Of a stretch of DNA of 64,000 bases, positions 50,686 to 59,061 are shown piece after piece. The translations under genes and the position numbers were made by a program. This DNA comes from an uncultured Verrucomicrobiota bacterium (lineage in GTDB: Bacteria; Verrucomicrobiota; Verrucomicrobiia; Chthoniobacterales; JACTMZ01), in assembly GCA_903953565.1 (NCBI GenBank), contig CAJBKE010000052.1, forward strand, positions 62,001 to 126,000. Reading direction: 5' to 3'. Position 1 is the first letter of the stretch. The number at the start of each line of letters is the position of its first letter. The notes under the pieces are model-generated. The model saw only the letters and a program-made list of their open reading frames with translations. It was not told the origin of the DNA and searched no databases.

Positions 50686-50763
50686 CAGTGGAGCGCTATC
50701 CTATCGGGTGTTGTAGAAGATGGAAACCGCAACCGGAGTTCCACGCGTGCGCGAGACGAGGAT

Positions 50764-50798
50764 GGCGCAGAGGCAAAGGGCATAGAGGTCGCAGAGGT
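50764..50798. repeat. GCAGAGG-type low-complexity repeat
   Basis: GCGCAGAGGCAAAGGGCATAGAGGTCGCAGAGG: tandem GCAGAGG-like heptads in the gap between cca and a membrane protein gene, of the kind common in planctomycete and verrucomicrobial intergenes. Confidence 0.5.
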
Positions 50799-50834
50799 GT
50801 TCAATTTGGGGGAGTGGGGTAGAGTTGGCTTCCT

Positions 50835-51263
50835 ATGAGCTTCAGTGGTCTGATCACGGCCTTCGGGTTGGGTGCGGTTTATTTCATTGCGGCGATTCCT
50901 GCGGGCGCGGCGGCGGGGGCTCCGGCTTGGTTGGCTGGTTTGGCGGCTTGGGCGGGCTATGTGGTTGGCGGGAGTGTTGTTCTGGTCGCGGGCGCGCCTT
51001 TGCGGGAGTGGCTGGTGCGGAAGTTGAGGATTCCGGTCGAGCGGGATCCTTCGAAGTTGGTCTGGCGCATGTGGGAGCGGGGCGGTCTGTGGGGATTGTG
51101 TTTCATCGCGCCGGTGACGATCGGTCCGCAGGCCACGGCGGTGATTGCGTTGGCGGTTGGCGAGCGGGCACCGCGGATTGCTCTGGCGATTGCGCTGGGC
51201 GTGGCGCCTTGGTGTTTGCTGTTCGCCGTGCTGACGGCGTTCGGTTTCAAGCTGGTTGACTGA
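50835..51263 (+). CDS. Small membrane protein, possible small multidrug export family
   Basis: 142 residues with four hydrophobic helices (about 5-28, 32-55, 85-105, 118-138) and a basic loop (REWLVRKLRIPVERDPSKL). The layout resembles PF06695 (putative small multi-drug export proteins) from memory, but no diagnostic motif was found. Its end overlaps the convergent 5-FTHF cyclo-ligase gene by 17 bases. Confidence 0.65.
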   Translation: MSFSGLITAFGLGAVYFIAAIPAGAAAGAPAWLAGLAAWAGYVVGGSVVLVAGAPLREWLVRKLRIPVERDPSKLVWRMWERGGLWGLCFIAPVTIGPQATAVIALAVGERAPRIALAIALGVAPWCLLFAVLTAFGFKLVD

Positions 51264-51789
51264 GCACGACATCGACTTCCTCGTCGTGCGGTTCGCTGGG
51301 AAGTTCCGCCATGAGTTGCTCGGCAAAACAAACGCCGACGCGTAAAATGTCTGACGGTAGCGCGGCGAGCAGTCGGTCGTAAAATCCGCGTCCGCGTCCG
51401 AGGCGCAATCCTTCCGCGGTGAAGGCCAGTCCCGGAATGAAAATGATTTCCGCATCGCGCGGGTCGAAGGCTGGGCATTTCGCCGGATCGGGCTCCATCA
51501 CGCCGAAGGCGCCGGATTTCAGCTGTGCGGCATCGCTCACGGCATGGAAGACCAGATCTTCACCATTCACGTGCGGCAGCAGCACGGTCTTCTCTCCGAC
51601 CCATTCCAGCGGCCGTAGATCGGGCTCGCCGGGCAGTGCGGCGTAAGCAGCCACCACCTGCGCATCTTGCCAGCGGGGGAGGCTGGGGATACTTTGGCGG
51701 ATGCTTTCCGATGCGGCTCCCACGGCCGCGGGAGACATCCGGGCGAGCTGCGCGCGTATCAAGCGGCGGAGTTCGGTTTTGGGAGGCAT
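51247..51789 (-). CDS. 5-formyltetrahydrofolate cyclo-ligase family protein
   Basis: 180 residues from ATG at 51789. ATP-dependent closure of 5-formyl-THF to methenyl-THF. The C-terminal signature is intact: IIFIPGLAFTAEGLRLGRGRGFYDRLLA, and the N-terminal KTELRRLIRAQLARMS is typical. The start codon overlaps on the opposite strand with that of the next gene (CATG at 51787-51790). Confidence 0.92.
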   Translation of the reverse strand: MPPKTELRRLIRAQLARMSPAAVGAASESIRQSIPSLPRWQDAQVVAAYAALPGEPDLRPLEWVGEKTVLLPHVNGEDLVFHAVSDAAQLKSGAFGVMEPDPAKCPAFDPRDAEIIFIPGLAFTAEGLRLGRGRGFYDRLLAALPSDILRVGVCFAEQLMAELPSEPHDEEVDVVLSQPA

Positions 51790-52759
51790 GAAGACGTCCA
51801 AGTTGAGCGCTGACCCGAAACCAGACAAGCCCGTGCGCAAGCGGAGGATGATTTTGCCCCGTCTGCGGGAGGGTAAACCGGGTAATCATGTGGGGCTGAA
51901 ACCGGCGGAGGGTTGGCACAAGCGGAACTTTTTGGCCGAGGTGGTTTGGCCGAGTTTGTTCGAACGGAGGACGGGGGAGCGTCGCTCGCCGGAGTTTCCT
52001 CAGTTGAAATCCGGCCAAGTGGCACTGACGTGGATCGGGCACGCTTCGTTTTTGCTCCAAGCTCCGGGGGTCAATTTGCTCATCGATCCGAATTGGGCGC
52101 GGTGGCTGAAGGTGATCAAGCGCATGCGCGAGCCGGGGCTCGAGTTGCATGCGCTGCCGGACATCGACGCCGTGCTGATCACGCACGCGCACTTCGACCA
52201 TTTGGACAAGCGCACGTTGCGCAAGGTGGCTGCCGAGCAACCGATCGTCGTGCCGCGCAATGTGGGGCGTCTGGTGCACGGGCTGGGCTTCGACCGGGTG
52301 CACGAGTTGGAGGTGTGGGAGTCGATGCAACTGGGTCCGGTCAAGGTCACGATGACGCCGGCGCACCATTGGGGCGCGCGGATGCTGGCGGATTCGCACC
52401 GTGGTTTTGGCGGGTTTCTCATCGAAGTGGAGGGGCGTTCGATTCTGCATTGCGGGGACAGCGCATATTTTCCGGGTTTCGCGGAAATCGGAAAACGGCT
52501 GCCCGTGGACATCGCGCTGCTCCCGATCGGTGCTTACGACCCGCCCAGCGGGCGCGAGGTCCACATGACGCCGGAGGAAGCGCTACAGGCCTTTGTCGAA
52601 TTGGGCGCGCAGACGTTCGTGCCCATGCACTACGGGACGTTCCGGCTCAGCTACGAGCCAGCCTGGGAGCCGCCTTCGCGCCTCATTGAATGCGCGGGCG
52701 CGCAAGGCTTGCTCGAACGGGTTTGTTTTCTGCGCGAGGGGGAGCCGCGCGTTTTCTGA
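51788..52759 (+). CDS. NAPE-PLD/RomA-like metallo-beta-lactamase fold hydrolase
   Basis: 323 residues. A zinc hydrolase: VLITHAHFDHLDK (HxHxDH), PAHHWGARM, ILHCGDSAYFPGF, LPIGAYDPPSGREVHMTPEEAL and VPMHYGTF follow the NAPE-hydrolysing phospholipase D-like group. The target lipid or phosphoester is unknown. ATG at 51788 chosen, sharing CATG with the divergent cyclo-ligase start; an in-frame ATG at 51845 is an alternative that would leave room for promoters. Confidence 0.88.
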   Translation: MKTSKLSADPKPDKPVRKRRMILPRLREGKPGNHVGLKPAEGWHKRNFLAEVVWPSLFERRTGERRSPEFPQLKSGQVALTWIGHASFLLQAPGVNLLIDPNWARWLKVIKRMREPGLELHALPDIDAVLITHAHFDHLDKRTLRKVAAEQPIVVPRNVGRLVHGLGFDRVHELEVWESMQLGPVKVTMTPAHHWGARMLADSHRGFGGFLIEVEGRSILHCGDSAYFPGFAEIGKRLPVDIALLPIGAYDPPSGREVHMTPEEALQAFVELGAQTFVPMHYGTFRLSYEPAWEPPSRLIECAGAQGLLERVCFLREGEPRVF

Positions 52760-52860
52760 GCAGCGACGACTTCTTTGGAATCAAGTGCGTGCCATTTTCG
52801 CCGGGCATCTCAAGTGCGTCTGGTCAGGCGAGGGGATCGGTGGTAGGGAGATTGTCCATT

Positions 52861-53550
52861 ATGGATGAAGCGCGCCGCCACCTTCCCGAGGGATACTCGA
52901 TCCGGTTGATGACCGAGGAGGATTACGCCGAGATCGCGGAGATCTGCCGACGTGTTTATCCGACGGAGCGGCCTTACACGGCGGAGGAATTGGCGGCGCA
53001 CCACCGGCTGTTTCCCGAGGGGCAGTTTGTCGTCATCCACGAGGAGTCGGGAGCGGTGGCCGGAGCGCATTTCACGCTCATCATTTGGATGATCCACTTT
53101 CATCTCGATGACTCATGGGACGAACTCACCGCCGGCGGCAGCTTTGCCGATCACGACCCCGAGGCTCACACGCTCTACGGGGCCGATCTCTTCGTGCATC
53201 CCGAGCACCAACATCACGGCTTGGGCAAGGCGCTCACCTTGGCCACGCGGGAACTGGTCGCGCACAAGGCGCTCTGGCGCATGGTCGGCGGTAGTCGCAT
53301 GCCGGGCTATGGTCGTTTGGCCGACGCGCTGGAGCCGGTGGACTACATCGCAAAAGTCAAAAAAGCCGAGGTGACCGATCCGGTGCTGACCGCGCATCTC
53401 CATGACGGATGGGATGTCGTCGCGGCCATCCGCGGTTACCTTCCGCACGATGAGGAAAGCAAGGGTTGGGCCGCGGTGATCCAGTGGATCAATCCCGACT
53501 GCCCACCGCCGCCCGATTTCGACCTGACCAAGTTGCCGCGCAAAAATTGA
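52861..53550 (+). CDS. GNAT-family N-acetyltransferase
   Basis: 229 residues from ATG at 52861. IRLMTEEDYAEIAEICRRVYP and YGADLFVHPEHQHHGLGKALTLATRELV (acetyl-CoA loop) mark a GNAT; a GGSRMPGYGRLADALEPVDY stretch and a C-terminal part (DGWDVVAAIRGYLP) are of the kind seen in GNATs fused to carbon-nitrogen hydrolases, but no such domain is here. Acceptor unknown. The frame is open upstream to 52690, without coding signs. Confidence 0.85.
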   Translation: MDEARRHLPEGYSIRLMTEEDYAEIAEICRRVYPTERPYTAEELAAHHRLFPEGQFVVIHEESGAVAGAHFTLIIWMIHFHLDDSWDELTAGGSFADHDPEAHTLYGADLFVHPEHQHHGLGKALTLATRELVAHKALWRMVGGSRMPGYGRLADALEPVDYIAKVKKAEVTDPVLTAHLHDGWDVVAAIRGYLPHDEESKGWAAVIQWINPDCPPPPDFDLTKLPRKN

Positions 53551-53693
53551 GCGGAGCGGGCTGCTTGAGTTTCGCGCGGCGCTGCTTTTCGCTGGCCGCT
53601 AACTCTTCGACGAAGACCGGTTTTGCGGATCCGCCGAGCATCGGCCCTCTTCGCCTCGCTCCCGCTCTCAACGATAAACACTCAAATCTCTTT

Positions 53694-54494
53694 TCATGCT
53701 TGGGAGATCAATTGCCTGAGTCGTTTGCTCTCCAGATTGCTGAGTGTGATCGGCGCCTTCGTTCCCTCAAGGTAGAGGTCCCAGCTGAGTAGGTTTTTCC
53801 TCTCCATCTTGGCCACGGATTTTCTGTTCACGAGCAGACTGCGGCTCACTTTGGTAAAGAGTTCGGCGGGCAACTGGCTCTCCCAGAGCGAGAGGGGCTG
53901 TTTCATCATGAGGATCTTCTCTTCACTCAGGAAGATCCTGGTGTAGTCGCCCTGCGACTCGATGGCGGCAATCTCCCTTGCCTTCACCATCATGGAGAGT
54001 GATCTCTCCCGCAGCAGGACCAGATCCTCGGGTTCAAGACGTTTTGCTGTTTCGGTGGGGGGAGGAGAGATGGTTTCGCTTGCGGCTCCTTTTGCCGGGC
54101 CGAGCTGTTTGCTCAGACGCAGGATCGTCTTGGCGAGCCGTTCGGCACTGACTGGCTTGGTCAGGTAGTCGAGGGCATTGGCCTCGAAGGCCCTGATCGC
54201 ATACTCGTCAAAGGCGGTGACAAAGACGACGGCCGGCTGGGGTTCGACCGTTTCGAGTTTCGGGAGGAGGGCGAAGCCGTTCTCTTTCGGCATTTGGATA
54301 TCGAGGAAAATCACATCGGGTCTCTCCGCGGAGACTAAATCGAAAGCAGAGGAAACGTCTTCCGCCTCGCCCACGATCTCTATCTCGGGATGAGCCTTGA
54401 GGCGCTTGGCCAGATGGATTCGCGAGGGTGACTCGTCATCCACCAGAATAGCGCGCAGGCGTGGAGGTTTGGGCTGTTCGGAGTTTCTGCTCAT
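53694..54494 (-). CDS. LytTR-family response regulator
   Basis: 266 residues. Receiver domain (about 12-130): ILVDDESPSR, phosphoacceptor Asp in VIFLDIQMPKENG, Thr and Lys (VTAFDEYAI, YLTKPVS). A linker with PPPTETAKRLE leads to the LytTR DNA-binding domain (about 165-265: REIAAIESQGDYTRIFLSEEKILM, FTKVSRSLLVNRK). Such regulators bind direct repeats at 21-22 bp pitch. Coupled by ATGA to the kinase gene upstream. Confidence 0.95.
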   Translation of the reverse strand: MSRNSEQPKPPRLRAILVDDESPSRIHLAKRLKAHPEIEIVGEAEDVSSAFDLVSAERPDVIFLDIQMPKENGFALLPKLETVEPQPAVVFVTAFDEYAIRAFEANALDYLTKPVSAERLAKTILRLSKQLGPAKGAASETISPPPTETAKRLEPEDLVLLRERSLSMMVKAREIAAIESQGDYTRIFLSEEKILMMKQPLSLWESQLPAELFTKVSRSLLVNRKSVAKMERKNLLSWDLYLEGTKAPITLSNLESKRLRQLISQA

Positions 54495-55573
54495 GGCTTC
54501 GTGATGGGGAGGGTCACGATCGACTGTACCCGTTGTGGCGAGTGCTCGTGGGTCAGGCTAGCGCGGTCACCATAGAGCAACTGGAGACGTCGTCGGAGGT
54601 TGGTGATCCCGATGCCCATCCCTGACGATGCCGAGGGCTCCACCCACGATCCCGTATTCTCGACCGTGAGATGGAGGCGATCCCCGGTGAGCTGCGCTTC
54701 GATGCGGATCGAGAGAGGCATGGGGCTTGTCTGCTGGCCATACTTGATCGCATTTTCGAGGAGGGGTTGGACCAGTTGCCTTGGCACCACGAACACACGC
54801 GCCTCCTCGTCCGCATCGATCCGGAACCGCAGCTTCTCCTCGAAGCGGATTTTCTCCACGTGGAGATAGTTCTCCATGGCTTCCAGCTCCTCACCGAGAG
54901 GTGAGTAGTCGTCATTCCTCTTGCGCAGGGAGAAGCGAAGGTAGTCGGCGAGGGACTGGGTCAGCTCCTCCACTTTCTCCTTGTTGTCACTCACTGCCAT
55001 GACGGCGGAGAGTGCATTGAAGAGGAAGTGCGGCTGCATTTGGTATCTTAGCAGTGCAAGTTCGCTTTTCTGCTGGCGACCGCTCAGCTCAAGAGAGTCA
55101 AAAAAGAGCGATCCCGAAAAATAGAATCCGACCCAAAGGGCAAAAAAGAAGAGATCCAGATAGAAGCCGAGGACCATCACGCTGGTTCCGATCGAAAGAT
55201 TCCCGGTGAGTGACCTGAAGTGCTCTTGCAGGAACGGAATTTGCGTGAGTAGCAGAATTTCTACTGCGATGTAAGCGAGTGAAAGACCGAGAAGCACCGC
55301 GGTCATTTTGAGAGGATGCCACTTCCTCGAATGAATCCGGATCAGCAGGGGGCGAAGAGACGTTGTGATGAGGAACCCGTAAGCTGACTTGAGGAGGATC
55401 AATTCAAAGAGCAACGATTCTGCTCCGCGGAGAATGATGCCGGTAGCCATCAGCACCCACACCAAGATTCCCTGGAAGAGCGTGTAAGCCACCCAGAAGC
55501 TGATCTGTAGCTTCCAAAAGTAGGGAGACTTTTTGCTTTCTGTGAAATCCCCGAGGTGACGGTTGATGATCAT
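54491..55573 (-). CDS. LytS/YpdA-type sensor histidine kinase
   Basis: 360 residues. Four hydrophobic segments make up the N-terminal half (about 20-45, 50-70, 85-110, 125-150). Then the His_kinase family signature LRYQMQPHFLFNALSAVMAV with the phosphoacceptor His, and an HATPase domain: LVQPLLENAIKYG and GMGIGITNLRRRLQLLYG. Partner of the LytTR regulator. Transcribed away from the PEP-CTERM gene, sharing the intergenic region with it. Confidence 0.95.
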   Translation of the reverse strand: MIINRHLGDFTESKKSPYFWKLQISFWVAYTLFQGILVWVLMATGIILRGAESLLFELILLKSAYGFLITTSLRPLLIRIHSRKWHPLKMTAVLLGLSLAYIAVEILLLTQIPFLQEHFRSLTGNLSIGTSVMVLGFYLDLFFFALWVGFYFSGSLFFDSLELSGRQQKSELALLRYQMQPHFLFNALSAVMAVSDNKEKVEELTQSLADYLRFSLRKRNDDYSPLGEELEAMENYLHVEKIRFEEKLRFRIDADEEARVFVVPRQLVQPLLENAIKYGQQTSPMPLSIRIEAQLTGDRLHLTVENTGSWVEPSASSGMGIGITNLRRRLQLLYGDRASLTHEHSPQRVQSIVTLPITKP

Positions 55574-55669
55574 TGGGTTGGGGTTGCAATCTCTGGCGCG
55601 CCCACGCGCAGCTAATCAATCGAATTGTCGCGCGACCCACTAGGAGAAAATCCTGAGCTGATCCCGTAA

Positions 55670-55678
55670 GGGGGGGGG
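55670..55678. repeat. G9 homopolymer between the kinase and the PEP-CTERM gene
   Basis: Nine G in a row in the shared regulatory region, about 100 bases before the direct repeats. Confidence 0.85.
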
Positions 55679-55775
55679 AGATCGGATGTGAAGTTCTGCG
55701 CGCAAAAACGCAGCGGTCCGCTGAACCGCAGTTCCGCAACCGCGGGACAACCAGCAGCCCTTGCCGCGGGATACA

Positions 55776-55807
55776 CGATTCGTCGACGGTTTCATGCGAT
55801 TCGTCGA
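55776..55807 (+). promoter_or_regulatory. Candidate LytTR operator: 11-bp direct repeat at 21-bp pitch
   Basis: CGATTCGTCGA occurs at 55776-55786 and 55797-55807 with 10 bases between, so both copies face the same side of the helix. LytTR regulators are known to bind ~9-bp direct repeats with about 21-bp pitch. It lies 60-90 bases before the PEP-CTERM start and on the promoter side of the kinase operon. TTGATA at 55814-55819 could be a -35 box. Inference from spacing and neighbourhood. Confidence 0.55.
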
Positions 55808-55867
55808 GTTTCGGTTGATAAATCACCCTTTCACCCTTTCTCTGCAAAATTCTCTCGGACCAAACCA

Positions 55868-56833
55868 ATGAAACCAATGAAAGCAATGACGGCGGTGGCG
55901 GCTCTCGGGCTGGCACTGGGAATGGTGGGGGCCGGAACCGCTGAGGCCGACACGTTCGGCACGAGTGGCAATGAGTTCAATATCGACTTCGTGGATATCG
56001 GCAACGCGGGCAATGCGGCCGATACGACCGGCTACGGAGCCGTGCCCTACGAATACCGCGTGGGCACTTACGAGGTCACCCAGGACGCCGTCACCAAGGC
56101 GATGGCTAGCGGGTTGGCCGACGTGACGGCTGGGGAATGGACGGGCAACCAGCCGGTGGCGCCTTTTTCGTGGTATGAGGCGGCGGCTTTTGTCAACTGG
56201 CTGAACACGAGCTCGGGGAAGACGGCGGCCTATGATCTCACCTTCAGCAGCGGTAGTTGGAGCATGGCTCTGTGGAGCAGCGAGCAGGCCTGGACGGCGG
56301 GAGGAACCAATCTTTACCGGAACAAGAACGCCTTTTATTTTCTGCCCAGCGAGAACGAGTGGTATAAGGCGGCGTATTACAACGCGGCCGGGACGAACTA
56401 TTTTCTCTTCCCGACGACAAGCAACATCGACCCGATCGCCGTGGCCAGCGGGACCAACGCAGGCACGGCGGTTTACAATTTCGCCGGGCTTCAGCCAGCG
56501 GCTGTGACCGATGCGGGCGGCTTGAGCCCCGTTTCAACGATGGGCCAAGGCGGCAATGTGTCGGAGTGGATGGAGAGTGCCTTTGATGGCACAAACAGCT
56601 TGGCGTCCGAGGATCGCGCGGCCCGCGGTGGCAGCTACCAGTCCATCTACTACGCCGGCGTCATCACCAACCCCTTGATCTCCTCGGCCCGGGGCATCGG
56701 CGACCCGTCGAACGAGATCAGGAACCTCGGCTTTCGCGTCGCGAGTGTCCCTGAACCCTCGACCTATGCCCTCATCGCCCTCGCTGGCGCGGTGCTTGTC
56801 GCCCGCGTCGTGGTTCGGCGTCGTCGGAGTTAG
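55868..56833 (+). CDS. PEP-CTERM protein with formylglycine-generating-enzyme-like fold
   Basis: 321 residues from ATG at 55868; signal peptide (AALGLALGMVGAGTAEA). The body resembles the SUMF1/FGE-sulfatase fold: YRVGTYEVTQDAV, PVAPFSWYEAAAFVNWLN, FYFLPSENEWYKAAYYN, QGGNVSEWMES, and RAARGGSYQS ... NLGFRVA. There is no Cys in the protein, so the formylglycine chemistry is not possible; a binding or structural role is likelier. The C-terminus is a PEP-CTERM sorting signal (VPEPSTYAL, a hydrophobic helix, RRRRS), meaning exosortase processing and surface delivery. No exosortase is in the window. Start chosen for its signal peptide; the frame upstream to 55688 covers the regulatory DNA. Confidence 0.88.
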   Translation: MKPMKAMTAVAALGLALGMVGAGTAEADTFGTSGNEFNIDFVDIGNAGNAADTTGYGAVPYEYRVGTYEVTQDAVTKAMASGLADVTAGEWTGNQPVAPFSWYEAAAFVNWLNTSSGKTAAYDLTFSSGSWSMALWSSEQAWTAGGTNLYRNKNAFYFLPSENEWYKAAYYNAAGTNYFLFPTTSNIDPIAVASGTNAGTAVYNFAGLQPAAVTDAGGLSPVSTMGQGGNVSEWMESAFDGTNSLASEDRAARGGSYQSIYYAGVITNPLISSARGIGDPSNEIRNLGFRVASVPEPSTYALIALAGAVLVARVVVRRRRS

Positions 56834-57227
56834 AGCAAAAGCCTCTCGTTTGCCGGAGTCACGCGGCGCGGTTGCCTGGCGTCCCAAGCGGACAAACTTC
56901 TCGAGCCCATTCGGAAGCAGAGCTTTGGTTGCCCTCCTTCCGGCCTTGGTCGCCACGTCACAGCAGGCCGATGCCTAGGCTCTCCTTGTCGGTTCCAATA
57001 ATTCCGCGCTGGTGACGGGAGCCGGTTCGACGTGGAGTAACAGCACCCATCGATTTCCGCGCACGCGATGGTTTTTCGACATCGTGATCGGACTGGCCTT
57101 GGCGTTTGGGGCTTTGGCCATCGTCATCGCATCGCGCTGACTAGTCGGGAGGCTTCGACCTGTGTCGCTGCGCACGCCTGCTCCCACCGTTCTTGGCTTT
57201 GACCGCGCGGCTTCATAACTTGCATGT
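56834..57227. other. 394-base gap with one doubtful small ORF
   Basis: After the PEP-CTERM stop no protein family is recognisable. A GTG-started 42-codon ORF with a C-terminal membrane helix is the only candidate (57012-57140). No clear terminator was found for the PEP-CTERM gene. Confidence 0.6.
57012..57140 (+). CDS. Possible 42-residue single-helix membrane protein
   Basis: GTG at 57012, reading MTGAGSTWSNSTHRFPRTRW and then a strongly hydrophobic helix (FFDIVIGLALAFGALAIVIA) with SR at the end. The positive-then-hydrophobic order would place the C-terminus outside. Without a good ribosome site or homolog it remains doubtful. Confidence 0.35.
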   Translation: MTGAGSTWSNSTHRFPRTRWFFDIVIGLALAFGALAIVIASR

Positions 57228-58415
57228 GTGTCCAAGCCGCCTGATGACCGACCTGCGCCGATGGCGTGTCCGTTCACCGGAAAGATCTGGCGCCACGATG
57301 GCAGCGCGCTGATGCCTGCTGCGGGCGGCGCAGCCGCGGATCGTGGGTCGGCCGCGGAGGAATTTCTACGGCAGTTCGCGAGGGAGAACGGCGGCCATGT
57401 TTCGGCGACGAGGATCGAGGCTGTTCGCGCCGAGATCTCCGCGCACGGGTGGTATCGGCAAACGCCGGAGGAACTTGAGTTTGCCTGCCGCCTGGCGTGG
57501 AGGAACAACCGCCGCTGCATCGGCCGTCGCTATTGGCAAACGCTCGAGGTGGCCGATGCGCGCGAGGCCGTGACCGCGGGCGATATTTTCGAGGCCTGCG
57601 TGGCGCATCTGCGGCGCTCGACCAATGGCGGAAAAATCCAGCCGCTGATCACGGTGTTCGCCGAGGCGGACGCCGAGGGGCGCGGCCCAGTCATTCACAA
57701 TTACCAACTCATCCGCTATGCGGGCTATCGTCAGTCCGACGGCACCGTGCTGGGTGACCCGGCGGAGGTGCTCTTCACCGAGCGGGTGATGGCGGCGGGA
57801 TGGAAGCCGCCAGCGCAATGTAGTGCGTTCGACGTTCTGCCTCTGGTGATTGAAACGCCGGAGGAGGGGGAAAGGCTTTTTATCATTCCGCAAGACGCGG
57901 TTTTGGAAGTGCCGATCATCCATCCGACCTTCGCGTGGTTCGAAGAACTAGGGCTCAAGTGGCATGCCTTGCCGGCGGTCTCCAATATGGTCCTTGATGC
58001 CGGTGGCGTGCGCTACACGGCGGCGCCCTTCAGCGGCTACTACATGGAGACGGAAATCGCGGCGCGGAACTTCGGCGACGCGGAGCGCTACAACCTGTTG
58101 CCGGTGGTGGCGGATCGCATGGATCCGGCGATGCGTTCACGCGATCCGTTCTGGCGCGACCGGGCGCTGGTCGAACTGTGTGCGGCGGTGCTTTATTCTT
58201 TCCGGCAAGCCGGAGTGACGATGGTGGATCATCATGCCGCCTCGCGTCAGTTCATGGAACATCTGGCGGAGGAAAAAGCGCAGGGCCGCATTGTGCCCGG
58301 CGATTGGTCGTGGTTGGTGCCGCCCGTGTCCGGATCAGCATCGCCGGTCTTCCACCGCTCGTATGATCCGCGACCGCGACTGCCGGATTTCGTGCCGAGG
58401 CAAAAAAAACGCTGA
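57228..58415 (+). CDS. nos: Nitric oxide synthase oxygenase domain protein
   Basis: 395 residues, the oxygenase domain only, as in bacterial NOS. It makes nitric oxide and citrulline from arginine with heme and a pterin or folate. The heme-thiolate Cys is in LAWRNNRRCIGR; the substrate region reads ALPAVSNMVLDAGGVRY and TAAPFSGYYMETEIAARNFGD, with the arginine-binding Glu in METE; the pterin-side region VTMVDHHAASRQFM is also typical. Start is GTG at 57228. About 30 residues longer N-terminally than Bacillus NOS. No reductase domain or adjacent flavodoxin gene; electrons must come from elsewhere. The last codons overlap the opposite terminator's T-run. Confidence 0.96.
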   Translation: MSKPPDDRPAPMACPFTGKIWRHDGSALMPAAGGAAADRGSAAEEFLRQFARENGGHVSATRIEAVRAEISAHGWYRQTPEELEFACRLAWRNNRRCIGRRYWQTLEVADAREAVTAGDIFEACVAHLRRSTNGGKIQPLITVFAEADAEGRGPVIHNYQLIRYAGYRQSDGTVLGDPAEVLFTERVMAAGWKPPAQCSAFDVLPLVIETPEEGERLFIIPQDAVLEVPIIHPTFAWFEELGLKWHALPAVSNMVLDAGGVRYTAAPFSGYYMETEIAARNFGDAERYNLLPVVADRMDPAMRSRDPFWRDRALVELCAAVLYSFRQAGVTMVDHHAASRQFMEHLAEEKAQGRIVPGDWSWLVPPVSGSASPVFHRSYDPRPRLPDFVPRQKKR

Positions 58416-58442
58416 CGCCGCCCGCGCGGGGCAGCGTCAGCG
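58402..58442 (-). terminator. Rho-independent terminator of the cyclophilin gene
   Basis: Stem CGCTGACGC/GCGTCAGCG (58442-58434 with 58418-58410) with a GC-rich inner part, followed on the minus strand by eight T (58409-58402). The T-run is read on the plus strand as the two Lys codons before the NOS stop. Confidence 0.9.
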
Positions 58443-58456
58443 TGGAGTGAAATAAA

Positions 58457-59035
<579 letters not shown>

Positions 59036-59061
59036 GACGGCTTTTCCGATATCCGTCTTTC

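Noticed and set aside
55688-55867. 60-codon N-terminal extension of the PEP-CTERM protein
   Set aside because: It covers the direct repeats and G9-flanked regulatory DNA, and the signal peptide begins at the ATG at 55868.
56975-57520. 181-codon minus-strand ORF before and over the NOS gene
   Set aside because: Mostly antisense to the certain NOS gene, low-complexity, no motif.
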